A stretch of DNA of 64,000 bases from Qipengyuania profundimaris (GTDB lineage: Bacteria; Pseudomonadota; Alphaproteobacteria; Sphingomonadales; Sphingomonadaceae), in contig NZ_JAVAIM010000001.1 in NCBI RefSeq assembly GCF_030717945.1, positions 2,650,631-2,714,630 of the forward strand, in the 5' to 3' direction. Under the pieces are notes generated by a model that ran no database searches, was not told the origin of the DNA, and saw only the letters and a list, made by a program, of their open reading frames with translations. Made by a program: the position numbers and the translations under genes. Shown here piece by piece: positions 34,996 to 44,398 of this stretch (position 1 is the first letter of the stretch; every line of letters begins with the position of its first letter).

Positions 34996-35574
34996 TTACT
35001 GCGGCATAAGCACGGTATCGATGACGTGGATCACGCCATTCGATGCAGCAACATCGGTTGCCGTCACGGTCGACGTGCCACCGGCAGCATCGGTCAGGAC
35101 GACATTGCCGTCGACGACATTGGCAGTGAGCGTGCCGCCATTGACGGTATTGATCGTATAGCCATCTTCACCCGCATCGGAAATCGCCTGCGTCAGCGTA
35201 GCCGCATCAACATTGCCTTCCACCACGTGGTAGGTGAGGATGTTGCCGAGCGTCTCCGTATCGTTCGTGGTCAGCTCGGTCAGGGTCGCCTCAGGGATCT
35301 TTCCGAAAGCGTCGTTGGTCGGTGCGAAAACGGTGTAAGGACCGTCACCCGAGAGCGTATCGCCGAGTTCGGCAGCCGTCACAGCGCTGACTAGCGTCGA
35401 GAACTGTTCGTCGCCCTGCGCGACTTCCACGATGGTGCCGGTCTCGGCGGTGTCATTCGCCATCTGGTCGGCAGCGGCGGTGTCGTCGGTCGTCGGCGTT
35501 TCTTCGACCGGTTCTGCACAGGCGGCAATAGCCAGCGAGGCAGCCGAGGCGAGCGCGATTGTAAGCTTGTTCAT
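34996..35574 (-). CDS. fasciclin-domain lipoprotein
   Basis: The 192-residue product starts at ATG 35574 with a lipoprotein signal ending LAIAACAEP. An acidic Thr/Glu linker follows, and then one fasciclin (FAS1) domain with GPYTVFAPTNDAFGKI and the C-terminal NGVIHVIDTVLMP. FAS1 domains act in adhesion or ligand binding at the cell surface. Confidence 0.92.
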   Translation of the reverse strand: MNKLTIALASAASLAIAACAEPVEETPTTDDTAAADQMANDTAETGTIVEVAQGDEQFSTLVSAVTAAELGDTLSGDGPYTVFAPTNDAFGKIPEATLTELTTNDTETLGNILTYHVVEGNVDAATLTQAISDAGEDGYTINTVNGGTLTANVVDGNVVLTDAAGGTSTVTATDVAASNGVIHVIDTVLMPQ

Positions 35575-35836
35575 ATCTAACCCTTTTTTGAAGAGAGTGA
35601 GCGTGTCGGCGACAGGCTCTTCCAGCCGCCGCTTCAAGATACGAACGACAAACCCAGCTGGATGTTTCCGATTTGGGCGAAATTGTGTCCAATCGGCGCG
35701 AAGCTGAGACGAAACGAGGCATAACCAAGGTCGAGACGGTCACGAGTTGATCTCAATGAGCCCCCCTCACGCCTCTGGCACTTCGGATGGATTCGCTCGT
35801 TCATGATTGACCTGCTCTCAACACGAGGAAAAGCCT

Positions 35837-36256
35837 ATGCCTGACCGCACCATTTCCGATATCGCCGCCAAGCTGAAGTCGATCGACATCGCCATGCTCG
35901 TCACCAAAACCGGTGCCGAAGGCGCAATCGCCGCTCGACCGATGTCGAACAATAAGGACGTCAGCGCCGAGGACGGAACCACCTACCATTTTGCGACGGA
36001 CGATGGCCGAATCGACGACGACCTCAAGCGTTCGGACCAGTGCGGCGCGACCTATTCCAGCGGCGAATTCTATTGCGCCGTCCAAGGGACCGGCAAGCTC
36101 CATCGCGACCGTGCAACGCTGGAAAAGCATTGGGTCAAGGATCTCGAGAAGTGGTTCGAAAACGGTCTCGACACCGATGGCTTGGTGCTGATCGAAGTAT
36201 CGCCCGACCGGATCGCGTGGTGGGAAGGCCGCGACCAGGGCGAACTTACGCCCTGA
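35837..36256 (+). CDS. pyridoxamine 5'-phosphate oxidase-like (general stress) protein
   Basis: The 139-residue protein has the split-barrel fold of flavin-binding general stress proteins: IDIAMLVTKTGAEGAIAARPM, TYHFATDDGRI and LVLIEVSPDRIAWWEG. It may bind FMN or a related flavin. ATG 35837 lies behind GAGGAAAAGCC. Confidence 0.85.
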   Translation: MPDRTISDIAAKLKSIDIAMLVTKTGAEGAIAARPMSNNKDVSAEDGTTYHFATDDGRIDDDLKRSDQCGATYSSGEFYCAVQGTGKLHRDRATLEKHWVKDLEKWFENGLDTDGLVLIEVSPDRIAWWEGRDQGELTP

Positions 36257-36287
36257 GCACTTGCGCGGAACCTCGGTCGACCCGTGC

Positions 36288-36632
36288 TCACATGACCTTA
36301 TCGGGGCGCGGGTCGTGGCCGTGGCGGCCTTCCTTGCCGAAGTGGCGCTCGAGCCGCTGGGCGAGCGTATTTGCCGCCATGCGCGCAGCATCGTCTACCT
36401 TGCTGGCCTTGGCTGTCACGCCGACCGGCTTGCCGCCGCGCGGGCGCGCCTCGATCGTGCAGGCCTTGTCGTCGGCACCATGCTTGGCGCCGTTTTCGTC
36501 GCGCACGTGAATTTCGATCCGGGTCAGGCGCTCGTCGAAGCGCGCCAGCTTGTCGCGCACGCTCGCCTCGATTCGTTCGGCGACGTTTTCGGTTCCCATA
36601 ACGCTGCTGTCGGAATTGAACTGGACCTGCAT
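36288..36632 (-). CDS. HPF/RaiA-type ribosome-associated protein
   Basis: The 114-residue protein contains one S30AE-type domain (IEASVRDKLARFDERLTRIEIHVRDEN, then ARMAANTLAQRLERHFGKEG). Such proteins bind the 30S decoding region during stationary phase. This is the short form, without the C-terminal dimerisation domain of long HPF. It is convergent with the PNPOx-like gene. Confidence 0.82.
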   Translation of the reverse strand: MQVQFNSDSSVMGTENVAERIEASVRDKLARFDERLTRIEIHVRDENGAKHGADDKACTIEARPRGGKPVGVTAKASKVDDAARMAANTLAQRLERHFGKEGRHGHDPRPDKVM

Positions 36633-36835
36633 CGGGATCGCTCCTCTCGATTGTTTCTCTCATAGTTAGAAATGGGTCTCGGCCTGCAGGTTTCCAGAGC
36701 AAATTCATTTTTCGCTGTGCCTGGACCGCGACAAATCGCTCCCTGTTCGGAACGCCGCACGCCACCACTCATTGATTTTCTATAAGCATTTCAACACTCG
36801 CAGACCGGTCGACGCCGGTTGGGAAGATCTGACCC

Positions 36836-37375
36836 ATGACCATACGCCTCGCTCCCCTCACCGCCGCAATCGCCGCAAGTGCTCTCTTCACGGCACCGCT
36901 CGCAGCCCAGGATTTCGATCTCGATGGCGACGACGACGGTGGCGACATCGGCACCGAAGAGGTAATCGCCGGGGCCGTCATCATCGGCGGGCTCGCCGCG
37001 ATCCTCGGCGGGGATGACGACGATGATCGGTACCGCGACCGCCGATATGGGGACGATTACTACTACGACCGCGGCTACGAAGGCCGCTATTACGATGGCG
37101 AGCACCGCATGCAGTACAGCCGCGAGCTGATCGAACGCTGCGTCTATGTCGCCGAGAACGAAGCCCGCCGCTGGGGACCGGCCAATGTGACTCAAATCGA
37201 AGATGTCGACCGCGACGGCCGGCTGCTCAAGGTCGAAGGCGACATCCGCATCGCCGGACATTACGAGCGCGACGGCTGGAACGATTACGATTACGACGAC
37301 GGCGACAGCGGCGAGTTCGAATGCATGATCGATCGCCGCGGACGCGTGGTCGATATCGATTTCGACGGACTATGA
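36836..37375 (+). CDS. secreted Asp/Tyr-rich hypothetical protein
   Basis: The 179-residue product has a signal peptide (MTIRLAPLTAAIAASALFTA to the AQ cleavage site). A very acidic Asp-rich stretch and a hydrophobic Gly/Ile segment (VIAGAVIIGGLAAILGG) follow, then an Asp/Tyr/Arg-rich low-complexity region and a compact C-terminal domain. The family is unrecognised. It is probably exported. Confidence 0.7.
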   Translation: MTIRLAPLTAAIAASALFTAPLAAQDFDLDGDDDGGDIGTEEVIAGAVIIGGLAAILGGDDDDDRYRDRRYGDDYYYDRGYEGRYYDGEHRMQYSRELIERCVYVAENEARRWGPANVTQIEDVDRDGRLLKVEGDIRIAGHYERDGWNDYDYDDGDSGEFECMIDRRGRVVDIDFDGL

Positions 37376-37399
37376 GGCGAGGCGGCACCCGTCGCCACC

Positions 37400-37729
37400 T
37401 CATCCCATGCCGAGCAGGAAGGCGAGGAATAGCACGCCGAACACGGCATCGCCCACCAATATCCAGCCGAGCGCTTTCGGCGTTTCCAGCTCCCGCAGCG
37501 CCGGAGCCATCAGCGCGACGACACCCGCCTTACCCAGCACGCCTGCCCACAGCATCGGCCCGAAGCGCACCGGGTCGAGCGCGACGATGGCATAGACCAC
37601 GCCGAACGCCACCACGAGCAGGCCGATGACCCTGCCCTCGCGCGGAGCGCCGGACTGCAACAGGCTGCCCGCGCCGATCACGGCGTTATAGGCTGCGGCC
37701 GCCCAGAAGACGATTGGCCAGAACTCCAT
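37400..37729 (-). CDS. small integral membrane protein, 109 residues
   Basis: About four hydrophobic helices are visible, for example IGLLVVAFGVVYAIVALDP and WILVGDAVFGVLFLAFLLG. No family is recognised with certainty. It is convergent with the Asp/Tyr-rich gene and lies about 27 bases downstream of the NTF2-like gene. Confidence 0.65.
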   Translation of the reverse strand: MEFWPIVFWAAAAYNAVIGAGSLLQSGAPREGRVIGLLVVAFGVVYAIVALDPVRFGPMLWAGVLGKAGVVALMAPALRELETPKALGWILVGDAVFGVLFLAFLLGMG

Positions 37730-37756
37730 CGCGCCTCTCCTTGGCTGCCTTCGATC

Positions 37757-38161
37757 CTACCGCCCCAAAGCCGCGTCTGCCAGGATCGTGTCCATATACT
37801 CACGCACCTCGACGATTTTGCCGTCCGCTAGCCTGAACACGAAGGCGTAGTCGTTGTCGTAGCGCAGACCCTCCACCGTTTCCGCATCGCCCTTGGCCAG
37901 CACCACCACGTGATCGCCATCGGCGAGGATCAGTTCGGGGATATTGAGATAGGGTCCGGCGAAGCGCGCGAACAGCGGGCCGACGAGGTCGCGCTCCACT
38001 GCAGGGAGGCCCTTGGCATGTTTCGACCAGGCGGAAGAGCCCATGACCCGCCACTCGATTTCCTCCGCGAACAGCGGAAGGAAGTGCGACGGATCGCCGT
38101 GGCGCAGACCTTCGAAAGCTTTCTCGATCAGCGCGCGGTTGGTTTCGGTTGCATCAGCCAT
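37757..38161 (-). CDS. nuclear transport factor 2-like (SnoaL-type) protein
   Basis: The 134-residue protein has the cone-shaped NTF2 fold: ALIEKAFEGLRHGDPSHFLPLFAEEIEW and then YAFVFRLADGKIVEVREYMDT. Family members are enzymes or ligand binders. It overlaps the preceding membrane-protein gene by eight bases, so both are likely co-expressed. Confidence 0.85.
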   Translation of the reverse strand: MADATETNRALIEKAFEGLRHGDPSHFLPLFAEEIEWRVMGSSAWSKHAKGLPAVERDLVGPLFARFAGPYLNIPELILADGDHVVVLAKGDAETVEGLRYDNDYAFVFRLADGKIVEVREYMDTILADAALGR

Positions 38162-38498
38162 TTCCACTCTCCCTGTTCCCTTCCGCGATGCGGCGGTGTT
38201 CGTCGACCGAGCGCTTCATTTCCGCCGCCTGCAGATGCAGCGCCTGGTTCGACAAACGGATCTCGCGGCTCTGCTGGAAGAAGCCGAGCACCAGCCACAG
38301 GAAGGCCAGCGGGCTGGACACCCCGCCGAGGAAATCGCCCAGCTCGTTGAGGCGCAAGTCCGCCGGGTTCTGCCCCTGCACCGTCAGATAGATCACCAGC
38401 CCCGCCAGATAGAGCGCGGTCAGGACCAGGCCGACGACCGGCAATCGCCGTCGCTCGCGCTTGTCGTCCAGTATGGCGGCGGGTTCGGTATCGGCCAT
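38154..38498 (-). CDS. two-helix membrane protein with coiled-coil-like tail
   Basis: The 114-residue protein has two membrane segments (VVGLVLTALYLAGLVIYLTV and VSSPLAFLWLVLGFFQQ). A polar helical end follows (SREIRLSNQALHLQAAEMKR) that could form a coiled coil. No characterised family is recognised. Confidence 0.65.
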   Translation of the reverse strand: MADTEPAAILDDKRERRRLPVVGLVLTALYLAGLVIYLTVQGQNPADLRLNELGDFLGGVSSPLAFLWLVLGFFQQSREIRLSNQALHLQAAEMKRSVDEHRRIAEGNRESGNG

Positions 38499-38726
38499 GG
38501 CGCTCCCCTTCTCGCAGCGGCGGATCTTGCCGGGAGAGTGGCGGGAGTTTGCCCGCTTGTCGATAGGTGCACGGCGACGAAGGGAGAGCGTGCTCCCCTC
38601 GCCCCGCCCAGCTACCGCCTGCGCGCATATGAGCCGGATGGACGGAACGCGCGCGCGCCCTCACCCGTCGGTGCAGCATCACGGCAAGGCGCACACTGCT
38701 GCCCCGCCCTTACAAGGAACCCAACC

Positions 38727-39236
38727 ATGTCAGCCCCCAAGAATCTCACCGATTGCTACACCCACGAACTGCAGGACAACTGGTCCGCGAACGAGCAGAT
38801 GGAGACAATCGTCCGCAAGATGGCCGATGCCACCGACGACAGCTCGCTCGCCGACAAGCTCAGGAAATCCGCCGACGGCATTGCCGACAGCACCGCGACG
38901 GTGAAGGAGCTGCTCTCCGACTGCGGCATCTCCGAGAAGGAGCATTGCAAGGGCATGGAAGGCCTCGTCAAGGAAGCCACTAAGCACGTGCTCGAAGCCG
39001 ATTTTGACGATGGCGACGTGCGCGACGTGGTGCTGATCTCGCAATACCAGCGCATGAGCCACTACGGCATCTGCGGCTTCGGCACGGCCAAGGCCTATGC
39101 CGAGGCGCTGGGCAAGAACGACCATGTGGCCAAGCTCGATGAGCTGACCGCCAATTGCTACGAGGCGGACGAGAAGATGACCGACCTCGCCGAACGCTGC
39201 GCCAACCTCCGCGCGAAGGAGACCGAAGCCGCCTGA
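38727..39236 (+). CDS. DUF892 (YciE/YciF-type) ferritin-like protein
   Basis: The 169-residue helical protein matches DUF892 (KNLTDCYTHELQDNWSANEQ, then CKGMEGLVKEA and SQYQRMSHYGICGFGTAKA). YciE/YciF proteins are stress-induced, ferritin-like and bind metal. ATG 38727 follows AAGGAACCC. Confidence 0.88.
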   Translation: MSAPKNLTDCYTHELQDNWSANEQMETIVRKMADATDDSSLADKLRKSADGIADSTATVKELLSDCGISEKEHCKGMEGLVKEATKHVLEADFDDGDVRDVVLISQYQRMSHYGICGFGTAKAYAEALGKNDHVAKLDELTANCYEADEKMTDLAERCANLRAKETEAA

Positions 39237-39260
39237 TCCGGCCACGATGGACCATCGGAC

Positions 39261-39292
39261 CCCCGCCCGCCACATGGCGCGGCGGGGCTTTT
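39261..39292 (+). terminator. rho-independent terminator after the DUF892 gene
   Basis: CCCCGCC-CGCC (39261-39271) pairs with GGCG and, past a bulged C, with GGCGGGG (39276-39287). CTTTT follows. Confidence 0.7.
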
Positions 39293-39344
39293 GGTGTCCA
39301 GCCGCCATTTACCGGCATCGCGCCACTCGGCTAGGGGATCGGCC

Positions 39345-39845
39345 ATGCCTGCGCCCATGCCCCTCACGCCCGCGATCCTGGTCGATGCAGATGCCTGCCC
39401 GGTGAAGGAGGAGATCTACCGCGTGGCGGAGCGTCACAAGGCCCATGTCCGCGTGGTCAGCAACAGTCCCTTCCGCGTGCCGGTGAGCGAGCGGGTGAAG
39501 CGGGTGGTGGTCTCCGACGGCCCGAATGGACCAAAATACGACGCGGCAGACGACTGGATCGCGGAGAACGCATCCCCAAGCACCGTGGTCATCACCGCCG
39601 ACATCCTGCTGGCCGAACGCTGCCTAAAGGCGGGCGCGACGGTGCTGCGCCACGACGGCAAGCCCTTCGATGCCGCCAGCATCGGCAGCGCGATCGCCAC
39701 CCGCGCGATCATGGAAGACCTGCGCGCCGGGATGGACGGTCCCCTCGGCACGGCCGGAGGTGGCCCGCCCCCGTTCGGCAAGGCGGACCGGTCCAACTTC
39801 CTGCAGGCGCTGGACCGAGTGCTGGTGAAGCTCGCCAGGGCCTGA
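39345..39845 (+). CDS. YaiI/YqxD (DUF188) family protein
   Basis: The 166-residue PIN-like protein has ILVDADACPVKEEIYRVAER at the start and RHDGKPFDAASIGSAIATR and FGKADRSNFLQALDRVL at the end, all DUF188 hallmarks. The conserved Asp residues suggest metal binding; the biochemical role is not settled. Confidence 0.92.
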   Translation: MPAPMPLTPAILVDADACPVKEEIYRVAERHKAHVRVVSNSPFRVPVSERVKRVVVSDGPNGPKYDAADDWIAENASPSTVVITADILLAERCLKAGATVLRHDGKPFDAASIGSAIATRAIMEDLRAGMDGPLGTAGGGPPPFGKADRSNFLQALDRVLVKLARA

Positions 39846-39889
39846 GCGGCGTGTAGGACGATTGCAGGACTTGCCTCCTGCCAGTCCCA

Positions 39890-40000
39890 TCACATGGACC
39901 GCATGGACCACAGTCCTGGGGCAAAAAAGTTTGAGGGGGTGTGCAGGCGCTCGGCGGACGGTCTTGGGAGGGGCGGAGCGTGAACATGGACCGCATGACA
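39890..40000 (+). repeat. dispersed repeat, copies 2 and 3, in a 187-base gap
   Basis: Bases 39890-39916 are the exact reverse complement of 811-837. A partial third copy begins at 39984 (ACATGGACCGCATG shared with 39892-39905). The period-9 CATGGACC unit appears twice in copy 2. The rest of the gap 39846-40033 is GC-rich and shows no gene. Several copies in non-coding gaps suggest a dispersed family. Confidence 0.7.
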
Positions 40001-40033
40001 ACAGGTTCGGGCGGAGTAGGAAAGACCCCCTTT

Positions 40034-40549
40034 TCAGGCCGCGAGCGCCCTGACCCTTTCAGCGATTTCGCCGATCGCACACGGCTCCGCCATCGCTCCG
40101 ACACGCGATAGTGCGATTGTTTTCTGATCGGACAAGTCGGCAGCCCTCACGGCATGGAATTGCCATTGGGCAGGCTCGCGATGATCTGCACGCTGCGGAT
40201 CGGCCACACCGTGCCAGCCGAAGACATAGATCTGCGCCGCACGGCCCGGCTCATCGATCCAGTGCAAGCCTTCGTAGCGGCCTGTCCGCGCCTCGATATC
40301 GAAGCGACCGCGATTGGGGCGGAGGCTGGGTTCGTGCCAACTCTGTAAAGCGGCCGACTGCTTCACTTCGAGTCTTACTCCAGCGCCATTCTCGAAATCG
40401 TGCGAAGCCAAATCGGCAGAGCACCACCGCCATTCGGGTTCCAGAACCTGCGCCAAGATTGCCTCTACAAGCGTACCGCGGAAGGTATTGGTGACGAGGG
40501 GCTTGTCGAACAGCGCCGACATCAAGCGCGATTTCAAGTCGGCATCCAT
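40034..40549 (-). CDS. orphan PD-(D/E)XK nuclease-like protein
   Basis: The 171-residue protein (ATG 40549) is unannotated by any name I know. It shows the residue order of the restriction-endonuclease fold: Glu 29 in FRGTLVEAIL, Asp 51 in ASHDFENG and Glu 61-x-Lys 63 in VRLEVKQS. A Trp/Tyr-rich second half follows (EGLHWIDEPG, AQIYVFGWHG). No methyltransferase or helicase gene is next to it. The 382-base gap upstream (40550-40931) is partly AT-rich and carries only a start-less coding remnant, so transfer is possible. Confidence 0.55.
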   Translation of the reverse strand: MDADLKSRLMSALFDKPLVTNTFRGTLVEAILAQVLEPEWRWCSADLASHDFENGAGVRLEVKQSAALQSWHEPSLRPNRGRFDIEARTGRYEGLHWIDEPGRAAQIYVFGWHGVADPQRADHREPAQWQFHAVRAADLSDQKTIALSRVGAMAEPCAIGEIAERVRALAA

Positions 40550-40931
40550 GTTGCGCGTATAGCCGCCGCGCGCAATGCGGTGAAGAAGGAAGCCCGTCCT
40601 CAAGCAGCGAAGCGGTAGGACAACAGAAACTCGCAAGGCGGGCATCGGCTATCACGAGATCGTCGCCGGCCACACCACACCAAGCGAGCTCAGGACACTT
40701 GTCGAAAGACTGGTCCCGGAACAAAAAGGATAGTGTCTCGTATCGAAAAGGATAGCGCCGGAAATCAAATGTGGATTATTTATCCGCCATACATTTTATG
40801 GGTCACCGTAATTTTACCGTATTTGATTAGAAAGCTGGAAGCCTAAGCTATAGCTAGTAATCTCCTTTAATCTTTGTAGAAATTACTTTGACCATTCCCG
40901 CTCGTTAAATCTCATCCGATTTGGAGCGATT

Positions 40932-41411
40932 TTGAAACTGCCGAACGAGACATTATCCCGCGTACATATTACGCCCCGCCAACTCGAATGTATCGAAATG
41001 GTTGGCGAGGGAATGTCGTCCAAGGAAATTGGCAGAAAATTGGGCATTTCCCATCGGACGGTCGAGGCCCATATCTTCGCCGTGATGGATGCTCTCGATG
41101 TCGGCAATCGGGCAGCGGCCGTCCGAAAAATTCAGGAGCTCGAAAGCGCGCAGACAAATATCGCTGAGAGCTCTTCCATCGTTCTGAAGGGCCCAGCGAC
41201 TGAGAATTATCTCATCGCGCCGAAGCCGCCGACTGAACACCAAGTCCGGAGAACGCGCCGTAACGCGTTTTTACCTCCCCCGGGTGGACGTAGGAATACC
41301 GACGGTCCGGCCCAACGGTTGATCTGGATTACGAGGATCACCCTGATCGTTCTCGTCGTCGTCAACGCGATCATTCTGTCCGTTTTGGCGCTATCGGCGA
41401 TGGCAGAATAG
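40932..41411 (+). CDS. LuxR-type HTH protein with C-terminal membrane helix
   Basis: The 159-residue protein has a LuxR-type helix-turn-helix (about residues 10-70: HITPRQLECIEMVGEGMSSKEIG, then GISHRTVEAHIFAVMDALDV). A polar linker follows, and then a C-terminal membrane helix ITLIVLVVVNAIILSVLAL. It has no sensor domain. The start follows GGAGCG, at 10-12 bases. The upstream gap is AT-rich compared with the rest of the window. Two unknown genes follow in the same direction. Confidence 0.78.
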   Translation: MKLPNETLSRVHITPRQLECIEMVGEGMSSKEIGRKLGISHRTVEAHIFAVMDALDVGNRAAAVRKIQELESAQTNIAESSSIVLKGPATENYLIAPKPPTEHQVRRTRRNAFLPPPGGRRNTDGPAQRLIWITRITLIVLVVVNAIILSVLALSAMAE

Positions 41412-41471
41412 GCAATGCGATGGTTTTCTTGCCCCCCCAGAGCCTGAAGCTTTGGAGTAGAAGGAGAAAAC

Positions 41472-41813
41472 ATGTTCAAGATCGAAGAAACATCCGGTCG
41501 AGTAGTGGCCGGCGAAACCCAGCAATCCATAGCCATGATCGACAAGGCACTGATTTCGGCGGCCAACCTATGCGCAAGCATCGTGGAAGCCAGCAATTCC
41601 TCCAGCCTTCCAGTCAACGCGCCGCAGGCTGCGCTGTCCGAACTCGGCGAAGGTCTGTCGATGCTGATTGCCGGGCGTCAGCGGCTCGGTTCCGCCACGC
41701 TTGAAATGATCAAGATACAGAAAGCGTCCAATCTCGAAGCGGTATCTTTCGGATGCCCGGATGGAAATTTCGGCTTCCAGGCACACCCATCCACGGCCAC
41801 ACAGGACGCCTGA
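41472..41813 (+). CDS. hypothetical protein, 113 residues
   Basis: The protein is soluble and mostly helical: TQQSIAMIDKALISAANLCA, then AALSELGEGLSMLIAGRQRL. The start is ATG 41472 behind AGAAGGAG. No family is recognised. It lies 60 bases after the LuxR-type membrane gene and three bases before the next gene, so the three may be one unit. Confidence 0.7.
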   Translation: MFKIEETSGRVVAGETQQSIAMIDKALISAANLCASIVEASNSSSLPVNAPQAALSELGEGLSMLIAGRQRLGSATLEMIKIQKASNLEAVSFGCPDGNFGFQAHPSTATQDA

Positions 41814-41816
41814 ACC

Positions 41817-42248
41817 ATGACTATCGTCGCGATCGGTTTCTACATTGTCTTTTTCGGCCTGATCGGCCTGGTCTGGCAATTGGGCGATCGCGACGATCAC
41901 AAGATGATGCTCATCGTTACGGCTGCGATCGTCGCAACATCACTGACCGGTTTCTTCGGTGAATACGAGCGACGGGTCCTCGTGCGCATCATCGACACGC
42001 TTCTCGCCGTCGGCGTCACCTATTATGCCGTGAAGTCGTCGCGGTATTGGCCGCTTTGGTTTGCGGGCATCCTTTGGGCCGCCGTGATCCTCGGCCTACT
42101 GGCATTTGCACTGCCGCCTGCGGAGGCGAATATCCTCTTCTTCGCAAGCACAGCCATGTCCTTCCCGTCCCTGCTTGTAATGGCGGTCGGCCTCGTGATG
42201 GACAGCAGATCGAATGGCCGGTCGCAAGCTCGTCCAGACGTTCCTTAA
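41817..42248 (+). CDS. polytopic membrane protein, 143 residues
   Basis: About four or five hydrophobic helices are visible (IVAIGFYIVFFGLIGLVWQL, MMLIVTAAIVATSLTGFF, ILWAAVILGLLAFAL, FPSLLVMAVGLVMD). No characterised family is recognised. It starts three bases after the preceding gene and is convergent with thiC. Confidence 0.7.
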   Translation: MTIVAIGFYIVFFGLIGLVWQLGDRDDHKMMLIVTAAIVATSLTGFFGEYERRVLVRIIDTLLAVGVTYYAVKSSRYWPLWFAGILWAAVILGLLAFALPPAEANILFFASTAMSFPSLLVMAVGLVMDSRSNGRSQARPDVP

Positions 42249-42256
42249 GATTGAGA

Positions 42257-44170
<1,914 letters not shown>

Positions 44171-44204
44171 TCATGACGGAAGAAGAGCGGATTTATCGCG
44201 CCGC

Positions 44205-44295
44205 CCACTCCCTCCGCCGATGCTAATCGGTTCAGGTTCGACGGGTCGGCGGACTTCAACCGCCCTCTCAGCCTCATGGCTCCCCGGGGATCGGA
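44205..44295 (-). promoter_or_regulatory. TPP (THI-box) riboswitch
   Basis: On the minus strand the leader reads CTGAGAGGG, then ACCCGTCGAACCTGA and GATTAGCATCGGCGGAGGGA, the conserved TPP-aptamer blocks. It ends about 50 bases before the thiC ATG and so should lower thiC expression when TPP is plentiful. Confidence 0.95.
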
Positions 44296-44398
44296 AATGG
44301 TCTAAACCCTGCGCGGCCCTGGCGCAAGGCCAGTGCGAGGGCGGATAGTGAACGCGGCGTTTACCATCATTTAAACGTGTTGTCGTATCGAGCGGCCA

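Noticed and set aside
39985-40110. Small plus-strand frame starting MDRMTTGSGGVGKT, resembling a P-loop
   Set aside because: It starts inside the dispersed repeat and then runs antisense into the nuclease-like gene; the P-loop look is probably chance.
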